Assembly: GCF_026341815.1 (NCBI RefSeq)
Contig: NZ_JAPENX010000001.1
Location: forward strand, 6,076,001-6,140,000
Source: Streptomyces sp. NBC_00572
Lineage (GTDB): Bacteria > Actinomycetota > Actinomycetes > Streptomycetales > Streptomycetaceae
Direction: 5' to 3'
Length of the DNA: 64,000 nucleotides
The translations under genes were made by a program, and so were the position numbers. Below, piece by piece: positions 41,184-50,600 of this stretch; position 1 is the first letter of the stretch; each line of letters opens with the position of its first letter. Under the pieces are notes generated by a model. The model was not told where the DNA came from. It searched no databases and saw nothing but the letters and a program-made list of their open reading frames with translations.

Positions 41184-42833
41184 TCAGCGGACTTTGCGGA
41201 CGACCTCCAGATCACCGGCCAGATACAGCTCCCGGCACACCCCGCGCTGCTTCTTGCCCGAGGAGGTCTTCGGGAGCGTCGCCGGGCGCACGATCAGCAC
41301 CTCGGCGGGTGCGTGCTGGGCGGTGGTGCGCAGCACGTCGAAGAGCTCGCGCCCCAGCCGGTCCAGGGACTCCTCGCCGCCGACGCCCTCCGCGACGACG
41401 ACCATCCGCTCCGTGTCCGGCAGCGAGAACGCGATCACATGACCCGCCCGTACGCCGGGGACCGCCTCGGCGGCGATCTCGTAGTCCTCCGGGTAGAGGT
41501 TGCGACCAGCCACGATGATCATGTCCTTGGCGCGGCCGCAGATGTACAGCTCCCCTTCGTGCAGGAACCCGAGGTCGCCCGTGCGCATCCGCCCGTCGGC
41601 CAGCTTTCCCTGGCCGTCGAGGGGCTGGTCGGGGCCCGTCCAGTAGCCGTCGGTCACGCCGGGGCCGCGCACCTGGACCTCGCCCACGTGCCCGTCGGGA
41701 AGCTCCTGGTCCGTCGGTCCGTGAATGGTGACGGTCGTCCCGGCGAGCGGCCGCCCGCAGGACACCAGCGGCCGGGCGGGCAACGGATGGTCGCCGCCGT
41801 TCGGCACCTCCTCGGGATCCAGGACGCGAGGTGCGGAGCCGGCGGAGTCGGCGCTGACGACCAGCGTGGTCTCGGCCATGCCGTAGGTCGGGCAGAGGCT
41901 TCCGGCGGGCATTCCGCTCTTGCCCAGGATCTGAAGGGTCTCCTCGACGATGTCGGCCGTGACCGGTTCCGCTCCGTTGATGGCGACCTTCAGACACGAC
42001 AGGTCCAGCTCCGCGGGCCGCAGCTGCTGGGCCCTGGCCGCGAGCCGGTAGGCGGAGTTGGGCGCGGCGGTGATCTCCGCACGCCACGCGCTCACCGTCG
42101 CCAGCCAGGACGACGGCCGGCCGAGGAAGTTCTCGGTGGGCATGACCACGGTGTGCACACCCTGCGAGACCAGTCCGACGACGGAGACGATCCCCATGTC
42201 GTGGTAGAAGGGCAGCCAGCTCACATAGGTGTGGCCCGGGCGCATCTCCAGCGTCTCCATGCACGACCGCACGTTCTCGATCAACTGCCCCTGCCGGACC
42301 GGTACCGCCTTGGACGTGCTGCTCGTGCCCGAGGTGAACTGCAGCATGCCGAGCTGATCGGCCTCCGGCATCGGCGGTGCGGGAGCGGGACCGCCGGCCG
42401 AGGCTGCGTCGAGGGTGAGCACCCGGACGTCCGGCAGCCCCACGCCCCGTACGAACTCGGGGCGGTCGGTGATCACCGCGGTGGCCCCGGCGACGGCCGA
42501 CCGGCCGACGAGCAGACCGCGTGCCTGAGCGCCGTCGCCGCGCTGTTCGTGCGGCAGGACGACCGGCACGGCACCGAGCCGCCAGAGGCCGAACAGATTG
42601 ATCAGCATCATCGGGGAGGTCGGGGCCATGACGCAGACCCGGTCGCCGGGGGCGACACCCGCGTGCCGCAGACCCACGGCGGCCCGGGTCGAGCGTTCGT
42701 GAAGTTCCTGTAAGGAAAACCGGGTGACGCGCATGGAACCGTCCAGGATGGAAAGCGACCCGCCGTGTTCGGCCGCCCGGCTCATGGCTTGGGGGATTGA
42801 TGTCTGAATATTCCCCTCATGGCGGACTGTCAT
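41184..42833 (-). CDS. Fatty acyl-AMP ligase (FAAL)-type adenylating enzyme
   Basis: Adenylate-forming enzyme of 549 residues that activates a carboxylic acid with ATP and would transfer it to a carrier protein. The P-loop is QFTSGTSSTSKAVPV, followed by SWLPFYHDMGIVS, the block typical of FAALs. CPTYGMAETTL is motif A5, RTGDLGFLHEGELYICGR is A7-A8, and the catalytic Lys lies in LPKTSSGKKQR. The obvious acceptor is the N-terminal ACP of the NRPS (Ser59). An acyl-CoA ligase is the main alternative; an FAAL-specific insertion was not checked by alignment. The gene is divergent from the LuxR regulator. Confidence 0.88.
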   Translation of the reverse strand: MTVRHEGNIQTSIPQAMSRAAEHGGSLSILDGSMRVTRFSLQELHERSTRAAVGLRHAGVAPGDRVCVMAPTSPMMLINLFGLWRLGAVPVVLPHEQRGDGAQARGLLVGRSAVAGATAVITDRPEFVRGVGLPDVRVLTLDAASAGGPAPAPPMPEADQLGMLQFTSGTSSTSKAVPVRQGQLIENVRSCMETLEMRPGHTYVSWLPFYHDMGIVSVVGLVSQGVHTVVMPTENFLGRPSSWLATVSAWRAEITAAPNSAYRLAARAQQLRPAELDLSCLKVAINGAEPVTADIVEETLQILGKSGMPAGSLCPTYGMAETTLVVSADSAGSAPRVLDPEEVPNGGDHPLPARPLVSCGRPLAGTTVTIHGPTDQELPDGHVGEVQVRGPGVTDGYWTGPDQPLDGQGKLADGRMRTGDLGFLHEGELYICGRAKDMIIVAGRNLYPEDYEIAAEAVPGVRAGHVIAFSLPDTERMVVVAEGVGGEESLDRLGRELFDVLRTTAQHAPAEVLIVRPATLPKTSSGKKQRGVCRELYLAGDLEVVRKVR

Positions 42834-43288
42834 AGCGGCGTTTCCTTCCCTGTGAATTCAGGCATACTGCGACAGGCTAGGCGGATGATCCCGGCCCCGG
42901 CAGTTCCTCCGGGGGGCTCGTGTGGGGGTGCCCGATCGGTGCGGCCGCGAGCGTGGCCTTCTGTCGTGGCGAGAAGAGGGGCCGCTTCGGCGCGGCCGGA
43001 CGAAGGTGGCGAAAACCAATCGCTCGGCTCCGGAAGTCCGTTGGCGGCGTTGCTAGGCAGTGCTTTCGTGGCTACTGTCGTCCGCGTCTACTAGCACCGC
43101 GTAGTAGGAGACCGGATTGGCGAATCGCAGCGCACCGGGGGCGAATCCCCGGGTGCATGCGTTTCGCCGTCGTGCCGTCTCGGAGGCTCCACCCCGCCCT
43201 CCACGCGAACGACGGCTCTCCAGAACTGCCATACAACCGCCCACCCCCGGCGGCACCGCAGCCGGTAAGTAGCCAAGGAGTCAGAGCC
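42834..43288. promoter_or_regulatory. 455-nt intergenic region upstream of FAAL and LuxR genes
   Basis: No credible gene. It is less GC-rich than its neighbours. It holds a short dyad CTACTA/TAGTAG (43088-43093 with 43102-43107) and a long imperfect hairpin at 43119-43168. Promoters for both divergent genes must lie here, and the LuxR mRNA probably has a long leader. Confidence 0.5.
43119..43168 (+). promoter_or_regulatory. Long imperfect hairpin in LuxR leader
   Basis: About 19 pairs can form: 43119-43124 with 43163-43168, 43126-43129 with 43158-43161, 43132-43136 with 43152-43156 and 43137-43140 with 43147-43150, closing a GCGAAT loop. It lies 120 nt upstream of the start codon and is not followed by a U tract. 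It could be an RNA regulatory leader or an operator. I recognise no known riboswitch class. Confidence 0.45.
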
Positions 43289-43987
43289 GTGACGCAGGCA
43301 ACTCACACCACCGCCCAGGACTACCGGCACAATTCCACGAAGACGCCCGACATCGCGCTCGTCGTCCCCAACGAGATGGCCCGGCTGGGTCTCAAGACCA
43401 TGCTCTCGGCAATCGACATGCGATGTCTGGTCGAAGCCGATTCATTTGACGCACTGTCGAATAGCCTCGACCGAATACCGGTCGACGTGATCATCATGTC
43501 CTGTACGGAGTGTGATCTGGACGTACATGAGGAGTCGCTTCGAGAAGTGGCCGGACGTGGCGTGAAGGTTTTGTTTCTGCTGGAGAGCGCCGCGCAGCAC
43601 ATGATTGCCAGGGCCGCGTGTCTCCCGGTGGACGGATTTCTCATCCAGTCGGAGCTGACCGGAAATACCCTCGACGACGCCATCCGCCGCATTTCCGACG
43701 GAGAGATCTCCATGCCGTCCACCCTCGCCCGGGAACTGCTGTCCCAGGTACGGGACCGGGGCACGGTGAAATCACCGCGCCCCGTCTCCCTGACACCCCG
43801 GGAGCAGCAGGTGCTCTCCCTCGTCGCGGACGGTCTGAGCAATAAACAGATCGCCCGCCGGCTCGGCATCTCCGAGCACGGCGCCAAACGGCACGTGGCG
43901 AACGTGCTGGCCAAGCTCAACAGTCCCAACCGGACCCTGGCGGTGGTCACCGCGCTGAAGGAGGGGCTCCTTCCCGAGCAGGCCTGA
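43289..43987 (+). CDS. NarL/LuxR-type regulator with degenerate receiver
   Basis: Regulator of 232 residues. The C-terminal LuxR HTH is intact (LTPREQQVLSLVADGLSNKQIARRLG is the core; HVANVLAKL is the recognition end). The N-terminal receiver-like domain lacks phosphorylation residues: the acidic pair is VVPNE and the expected Asp position reads IIMSC (Ser about 71). It is therefore probably controlled by ligand or dimerisation rather than phosphorylation. The GTG start at 43289 has AAGGAG 8 nt upstream. It is divergent from the FAAL gene, so it is a candidate pathway-specific activator. Its 3' end overlaps the convergent P-ATPase gene by 41 nt. Confidence 0.85.
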   Translation: MTQATHTTAQDYRHNSTKTPDIALVVPNEMARLGLKTMLSAIDMRCLVEADSFDALSNSLDRIPVDVIIMSCTECDLDVHEESLREVAGRGVKVLFLLESAAQHMIARAACLPVDGFLIQSELTGNTLDDAIRRISDGEISMPSTLARELLSQVRDRGTVKSPRPVSLTPREQQVLSLVADGLSNKQIARRLGISEHGAKRHVANVLAKLNSPNRTLAVVTALKEGLLPEQA

Positions 43988-46343
43988 GGGCAGGAGACGC
44001 CGTCCCGGCCGGTACCGCCCCGCTCGGCACCGTCCCGGCCGCCACCGACACGGCCGACACCGTCTCGCCCGGCACCGTCCCGGTCTCGTCGCGGCCCTCC
44101 GCCGAGGGGCGCCATGTCCGCAGCCGCAGGCTGTTGGCGACGACGAGGAGCGAACTGGCCGACATGGCCAGCGCGGCCAGCATCGGATTGAGCAGTCCGA
44201 CCGCCGCGACGGGGATCAGCAGACCGTTGTAGGCGAAGGCCCAGGTGAGGTTGGAGTGGATGACGGCCAGGGCCCGCCTGGCCAGGTGCAGCGCGTCCAC
44301 CACGACCTCGATGTCGTCCTTCACCAGCGTCACACCGGCCGCACCGATCGCGGTGTCCGTGCCCGTGCCGAGCGCGATGCCCAACTCGGCACGGGCCAGC
44401 GCCACCGCGTCGTTGACCCCGTCACCCACCACGGCGGCGGTACGTCCGGCCCTGCGCAACTCCTCCACCACCTCGGCCTTGCGCTCCGGCGAGGCCGAGA
44501 AGTGGACCTCCTCGATGCCCAGTTCACCGGCGACCGCGTAGGCGGCCCCCCGTCCGTCACCGGTGAGGAGCACCGTGCTGACGCCCATCGCGCGCAGCCG
44601 CCGCACCGTCCGGAGACTGCCCGGACGCACCGTGTCGCCGAGGACGAGTACGGCGGCGACGGCGCCGTCCACCTCCACCACCACGCCCGTACGGCCCATG
44701 GAGTCGGCCCGGTCCAGCTCGGTCCGCAGTACGGCCGGCAGGTCCCCGGCCGCCTGCGGGCGCAGCACCCGCACCAGACGCCCGTCCACCACGCCCTCCA
44801 CGCCCGTCCCGGTGGTCGCGAGGAAGGACGTGGCCGGCAGGGGAGCGTCGTCGCGCTCCAGGGCCGCCGCCGTCACCGCGCGGCCGATCGGATGCTCGGA
44901 GAGCCGCTCGACGGACGCGGCCGACCGCAGCACCTCGTCCTCGTCCCGTCCGGGCACCGTGACGACCGAGAGCAGCCGCATCCGTCCGGTGGTGAGCGTG
45001 CCGGTCTTGTCCATCACCACGGTGTCGATCTGCCGCAGCCGTTCCAGCACCTCCGGCCCCTTGAACAGCACCCCCAGCTGCGCCCCGCGGCCCGTCGCGG
45101 CGAGCAGCGCCATGGGCGTGGCCAGCCCCAGCGCACACGGGCAGGCGACCACCAGGATGGCCACGGCGGTGGTGACCGCCCCCAGCGCGGTGGCGCCGGC
45201 ACCGAGCCAGAACGCGAGGACGGCGCCGGCCAGCGCCATGACGGCGGGTACGAAGACTCCCGCGACCCGGTCCGCGAGGCGCTGCGCCCGTGCCTTGCCC
45301 GCCTGGGCGTCGGCGACCAGCGAGGTGATCCGGGCCAGCTGGGTGTCGGCCCCGACGGCGGTGGCGCGCACCACCAGGCTGCCGCCGATGTCGAGGGTCC
45401 CGCCCATCACCCGGTCACCGGGGCCCACGTCCACGGGAACGCTCTCCCCGGTGAGCATGGACAGGTCGAGGGCGGCGCGGCCGCGGACCACCACCCCGTC
45501 GGTGGCGACCCGTTCGCCCGGCCGCACCAGGAACCGCTGCTCCGGAAGGAGCTGTTCGATCGGGATCAGGCGCTCCCGTTCGAGGGCGCCGTCCGCCGGG
45601 GACGGCGGCTCGTCGAGGACGGTGACGTCCTTGACGGCGAGTTCGGCCAGGGCCCGCAGAGCGGATCCGGTCCACCGCCGTGCCCGGTCCTCCAGGAGCC
45701 GCCCGGTGAGGACGAACAGCGGTACTCCGACCGCCGCTTCGAGGTAGATGTGATCGTCGCCCGCATCCGCCGTGAGCGAGAACGGCATCCGCATCCCGGG
45801 TTCTCCGGCGTCCCCCAGGAACAGCGCGTACACGGACCAGGTGTAGGAGGCGACGATGCCCAGACTGACGAGCGTGTCCATGGTCGCCGTGCCGTGCCTG
45901 AGCGCCCGCAGGGCGTTGCGGTGGAAGGACTCGGCTCCCCACAGCGCCACCGCCGTGGCCAGCAGGAAGCAGACCCACTGCCAGTTGTGGAACTGCGAGG
46001 ACGGCACCATCGAAAGCACCAGGACCGGCAAGGAGAGCGCGGCCACGATCACGAGCCGGACGAGCCGGTCGCCGTCGTCCGCGGCTTCGGCGTCCTGCGA
46101 GGCCGTCGTCCCCTCGCCGACCGGTTCCGCCGTGTACCCGGCCTTCTCGACCGCGGCCACCAGCTCGGTGACCTCCACGAGCGGCGGATGCAACACGCGG
46201 GCGCGGCCGGTGGCGAAGTTGACCCCCGCTCTCACTCCCTCGATGCGGCTCAGCCGCTTCTCCACCCTGGCCACGCAGGCCGCGCACGTCATGCCGCCGA
46301 TGGCGAGGTCCGTCGCCACCAACTCCGCGGTGTCGGTGCTCAT
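43947..46343 (-). CDS. Copper-type P1B ATPase
   Basis: Heavy-metal exporting ATPase of 798 residues. The N-terminal HMA domain has GMTCAAC (residues 13-19). The transmembrane metal site is CPC (VACPCALGLATP), the phosphorylation motif is DKTGTLT, and the HP motif is SEHPIGRAV; VGDGVNDAVAL is the hinge. This pattern is that of P1B-1 Cu(I) exporters. The C-terminus ends in an unusual about 60-residue Val/Ala/Gly/Pro-rich tail. It is coupled to the small membrane protein upstream (ATGA). A link to the adjacent metal-binding-type NRPS product is only a hypothesis. Confidence 0.92.
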   Translation of the reverse strand: MSTDTAELVATDLAIGGMTCAACVARVEKRLSRIEGVRAGVNFATGRARVLHPPLVEVTELVAAVEKAGYTAEPVGEGTTASQDAEAADDGDRLVRLVIVAALSLPVLVLSMVPSSQFHNWQWVCFLLATAVALWGAESFHRNALRALRHGTATMDTLVSLGIVASYTWSVYALFLGDAGEPGMRMPFSLTADAGDDHIYLEAAVGVPLFVLTGRLLEDRARRWTGSALRALAELAVKDVTVLDEPPSPADGALERERLIPIEQLLPEQRFLVRPGERVATDGVVVRGRAALDLSMLTGESVPVDVGPGDRVMGGTLDIGGSLVVRATAVGADTQLARITSLVADAQAGKARAQRLADRVAGVFVPAVMALAGAVLAFWLGAGATALGAVTTAVAILVVACPCALGLATPMALLAATGRGAQLGVLFKGPEVLERLRQIDTVVMDKTGTLTTGRMRLLSVVTVPGRDEDEVLRSAASVERLSEHPIGRAVTAAALERDDAPLPATSFLATTGTGVEGVVDGRLVRVLRPQAAGDLPAVLRTELDRADSMGRTGVVVEVDGAVAAVLVLGDTVRPGSLRTVRRLRAMGVSTVLLTGDGRGAAYAVAGELGIEEVHFSASPERKAEVVEELRRAGRTAAVVGDGVNDAVALARAELGIALGTGTDTAIGAAGVTLVKDDIEVVVDALHLARRALAVIHSNLTWAFAYNGLLIPVAAVGLLNPMLAALAMSASSLLVVANSLRLRTWRPSAEGRDETGTVPGETVSAVSVAAGTVPSGAVPAGTASPALRPAREGAPPSAR

Positions 46344-46570
46344 TTCCGCTCCAGTCCCGCGCCGTGCTGCCCCGTCTCGTCCTGCGGAGGACTCCAGCCG
46401 GGCCGCAACTCGGGCGGGACCGGCCCCACGAGCCGGCCGGCCGCGTAGGAGACGGCGAAGAGCAGCGCGAGCAGAAGGAGGAAGCCGGACGACTTCACCA
46501 GGACGCCGTTCCCTCCCCGCCGAGCTGTCGTGGTGCGCAGGAGCTGTCCTTGCCGATGGTCTGCATCCAT
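46340..46570 (-). CDS. Small single-TM protein upstream of P-ATPase
   Basis: Protein of 76 residues with one TM helix (GFLLLLALLFAVSYAAGRL, about 29-47) and a short polar tail. Its stop overlaps the ATPase start by 4 nt, so it is cotranslated with the pump and may be an accessory subunit. An internal GTG before the TM could be the true start because the ribosome site at 46570 is weak. The family is not recognised. Confidence 0.65.
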   Translation of the reverse strand: MDADHRQGQLLRTTTARRGGNGVLVKSSGFLLLLALLFAVSYAAGRLVGPVPPELRPGWSPPQDETGQHGAGLERK

Positions 46571-46650
46571 GACAAGTCAGTCGTGATCCGGGTCCCCGGA
46601 GTTCCGGACCCGAACGGACTGATGGGGAGCGAGTGCCCGTGACGTGGCGA

Positions 46651-47604
46651 TCAGATCCAACCGCGGCGTGCCGCGACGACACCGGCCTGGAAGCGGTTCA
46701 CCGCGCCCAGAAGTTCGTGGAGGCGGCTGATGCGCCGGCGCATCGTGCGGACCGACCAGCCGAGCTGGCGGGCTATGGCCTCGTCCTTGAGGCCGCTGAC
46801 CAGCAGGGTGAGCACCAGGCGATCCTCCTCGCCGAGCGGGTCCTCGGCGGGGACATCGAGCGGCAGGGCCTGTTTCCAGCACAGTTCCCAGTAGTCGGTT
46901 AGAGCGTCGAGCAGCGAGGAGGGGCGGATGACCGCAGCGCGCACGCCGTCTAGGTCCAGAGAGAGCGGCATCAGCGCCAGCCGGCGGTCCGCGATGGCCA
47001 GTTTGATCCGCAGGCCCGGCATCACCCGGGCCTGCTCGCCACGGCGCACGAGTCCGCGGATGTCCTCGAGCACCCCTGGCCACTCCAGCGCTTCGGGGGC
47101 GTAGACCGCGCGGTAGCGCACGCCGCGCCCCAGCGCCGTGCTCTCCACCGGGTTGGAGGTGGTCAGTGCGTACGGCGGTCGGTCCAGTGTCATGACGTCC
47201 TCGCGCGCCTCCTGCTGGAGGCGGACGAACCAACGGCCGAGCGCCTCACGGCCGGTGGCGATCTCCACCTCGTCCTCCCCGGCGGTACCGGCCTGGGCCG
47301 CGGCGAAGAGGCGGGACAGCTCGCCCGCCGCCGAACGGACCCGGTCCAACTCCGCCGTCCTGTTCCGTACCAGGGACTCGACCGCGGCCCCCGGCTCGAT
47401 CGCCGCGTACCGGCGGCGGACCCCCGCGAGGCGCCCCACCAGGCCGTGGTCGTGCAGCCGGTCCAGCGCCCTGGCGGCGCGGAGGGGGGAGCAGTCGAGG
47501 TCGGCGGCGAGCTCGGCCGGGGCCGCCGTACGCCGGGTCAACACGGCCCGGTAGACGCTCTCGTCGAACGGATCGATGCCTGCCGCGGTGAGCTCGTTCG
47601 TCAT
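46651..47604 (-). CDS. TrmB/LuxR-type helix-turn-helix regulator
   Basis: Regulator of 317 residues with two HTH regions. The N-terminal one (about 10-60, ESVYRAVLTRRTAAPAELAA) resembles TrmB and winged HTH, and the C-terminal one (about 255-310, LVLTLLVSGLKDEAIARQLG) is LuxR-like. The middle resembles a PLD-like sensor region (YRAVYAPEALEWPG). Such proteins are abundant in Streptomyces and often regulate secreted hydrolases. It is divergent from the subtilase gene at 47696 with a 91-nt gap, so it may control it. Confidence 0.8.
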   Translation of the reverse strand: MTNELTAAGIDPFDESVYRAVLTRRTAAPAELAADLDCSPLRAARALDRLHDHGLVGRLAGVRRRYAAIEPGAAVESLVRNRTAELDRVRSAAGELSRLFAAAQAGTAGEDEVEIATGREALGRWFVRLQQEAREDVMTLDRPPYALTTSNPVESTALGRGVRYRAVYAPEALEWPGVLEDIRGLVRRGEQARVMPGLRIKLAIADRRLALMPLSLDLDGVRAAVIRPSSLLDALTDYWELCWKQALPLDVPAEDPLGEEDRLVLTLLVSGLKDEAIARQLGWSVRTMRRRISRLHELLGAVNRFQAGVVAARRGWI

Positions 47605-47695
47605 ATGCGGATCCTGGCCCACTTGTGCCAGGTGCAGCAATGGGCCGCCACGATCCGTTGTACGGAGAGTGACTTCGGCGCTAGGACTTCTCCCC

Positions 47696-50600
47696 ATGGC
47701 CAAGAACCCACGAAGAAGCCGACGTCTGGTGGCCGCCACGGTCACCACCGTGGCGCTGGCCGGGACGCTCACCGCGACACCCGGCACCGCGACCGCGAAG
47801 TCACCCGACCCGAACCAGCGGGTCATCGTCGAACTGTCCGGGGATGCCGCCGTCGCAGCCGCCCCCGGCGGCTCGCTCACATCCCAGGCCGCCGGCACCA
47901 CCTCCGCCGTCGGCGACGCCCGGCGGGCCCTGGCGGCACGGCAGGACGCCTTCGTCGGGACGGTGCGGAATGCCGGACTGCACCCCGCCGCACCCCGCAA
48001 ACTCGGCCTGCTCGTCAACGCCGTGGCCATGACGGTGCCCGCCTCCGAGACGGCACGGCTGGCCGCGCTGCCGGGCGTCATCACCGTCCGGCCCGACACC
48101 CGGATACAGGTGCGCACGGACACCAGCGTCCCGCTGACCGGCGCGCCCGACGTCTGGAAGCGCGAGGACCCGGCCGGGGTGAAGGCCACCGGCGAGGGCA
48201 CCGTCGTGGCGGTCCTGGACAGCGGCGTGGACTACGGCCACCCCGACCTGGGCGGCGGCTTCGGCGAGGGCCACAAGGTCGTCGGCGGCTTCGACTTCGC
48301 CAACGGCGACGACGACCCGATGGACGACAACGGCCACGGCACCCACGTCGCGGGCATCATCGCGGGCAAGGCGGCCAGGGAAGGCGGCGTCACCGGCATG
48401 GCGCCCGACGCCCGCCTGCTCGCCTACAAGGTCATCGGCGCCGACGGCAGCGGCTACACCTCCGACATCATCGCCGGCATCGAGGCCGCGTCCGATCCGA
48501 GCAATCCCCACCCGGCCGACGTCATCAACATGAGCCTCGGCGGCCCCGGTGACGGCACCGACCCGCTGGGCCGTGCTGCGACCGCCGCCGTGCGGGCCGG
48601 AGTGGTCGTCGTCGCGGCGGCGGGCAACGACGGACCCGGCAGCGGCACCGTCGGTACACCGGCGTCGGCCGACGGCGTCATCGCGGTCGGCGCCTCCACC
48701 AGCGGGCTGCGGATCCCCAGCGCGTACCTGGCGGGCAAGGAGCCCGAACTGATCCAGACGTACCGAGGCGTCCTGTCCGCGAACCCGCCCCTGAAGCCGG
48801 TCACCGCGCCGCTCGTGGACGTCGGCGCGGGCACCGCCGAGGACTGGGAGCGGATCGGTGACGTACGGGGCAAGATCGTGCGGGCCGACATGCTCGTCGC
48901 CCCCAGTACGGACGTCCTGAGCCAGAGCGACATCGACTGGGCGCGCGAAGCCGAGCGACGCGGCGCGGTCGCCGTGCTCGGCGGCCTCCCGACCCACGAC
49001 GGACCCGTGCTCGCCGCCACCCGGGGAACGGTCGAGGCCCGGGAGACCCCCGCCCGCCCCGACCTCGCCCGGACCGCCGCCTCCGGCGACTCGTTGCGCA
49101 TGGACCGCCTGGTCGTCATGGGCATCGACACGACCCAGTACGCCCAGCTGAGCCGTGAACTGGCCGCAGGAAAGGTGTCCGTCACCTTGCGCGGCACCGA
49201 CTCCACTGACGAGATCGCCTCGTTCTCGTCGCGCGGACCCGGCACCGGCTTCGGGCTCAAACCCGACCTGGTCGCACCCGGCGTGGAGATCCGCTCCTCG
49301 ATCCCCACCTCGATGTACGAACCCGGTGTCTACCGCATGTCGGGCACCTCTATGGCGAGCCCGCACGTCGCCGGAGCCGCCGCCCTGCTGCGCCAACTGC
49401 GCCCCGAACAGGACCCCGACGAGGTCAGGTCCGCACTGGTCGGCACCGCGAAGCAGCTCGCCGGCACCGGCCCCACCGTCCAGGGCAACGGACGGCTCGA
49501 CGTGGCCGCCGCGGCGTCGGCCACCCTCACCGCCTTCCCGACGAGTGTGTCGTTCGGCCTCGCCGACCTGGCGGACCGGACCGTCGGCGGCACCGCGAAG
49601 GTACGCCTGGCCAACCCCGACAAGAAGCCGCTGACCGTCACCCTCGGCAGTACCGGGCCCACCACCGTGTCCCCGGCGCGGGTCACCGTCCCCGCCGGGG
49701 GGTCCGCGACCGTCACCGTCACCCTGCGCGCCGACCGCCCGGCCGGCGACACGGAGATCAGCGGCCGGATCACGGCAACCCCCGCGCGGGGCCCGGCCCT
49801 CCGGGTGCCGTACCTGCTCGTCGTCCGGCATCTGGTCGTCCAGGCGTCCCCCGACCCGAGCGACGGCCGCTCCACCGTGCACATCGCCGCCCCGGCCGCC
49901 CTGAACGCGCCGCCGGAGATCAGGGTCACGCCGCCGCACGGCAAGGCCTTCACGCTGCCCACCACCATGAACGGCGCCGGCTACTACCAGGCCGACGTGA
50001 CCGGGAAGGCGGCCGGCGCCTACCGGTTGGCCGTGCGGGCCACGACCACCGACGGCCGGCGGATCACCGGAACCGGTGCCTTCGAGGTCACCCCCGCCGG
50101 TAGCCGCGGCGACCGCTGGGAGCCCATCGGCCCGAACAGCGAGGCCGGTCACGTCGCTCTCTCGCCCGCCCGGCCGAAGCAGGCCGTCGTGACCCAGTTC
50201 CGCAAGGCCGCCCCCTGGCTGACCACCGACGGCGGCGCCCACTGGCGCCAGGTGGGCAGGCTGCCGATCGCCGACGGCAACGGCACCGGAGCGGTCGTGG
50301 TCGACGCCCGCCGCCCCGATCGTTGGTGGTACGCAGTGAACACGGCGGCCGATCCCACCCGCCGGGGCACGATCCTGCGCACCGACGACAACGGCCGCAC
50401 CTGGCGGAAGCTCGACGTGCCCGACGCGCACATCGACGAGTTCGTCGCGGACGAGCAGACCCGTACCCTCGCCGCGATCGTCGACGGCATGCTGCTGGTC
50501 AGCACCGACGCGGGCGACAGCTGGGCGACGTACCCCACCGGCGTGACCGGTGACGTCCGCGACGCCACCCTCGTCGGCGACACCCTGTATCTGGCGACCT

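Noticed and set aside
28571..42833. Assignment as a pyochelin/yersiniabactin-like siderophore
   Set aside because: No salicylate synthase, salicyl-AMP ligase, thiazoline reductase or TonB/ABC siderophore uptake gene is visible; the ligase is FAAL-like.
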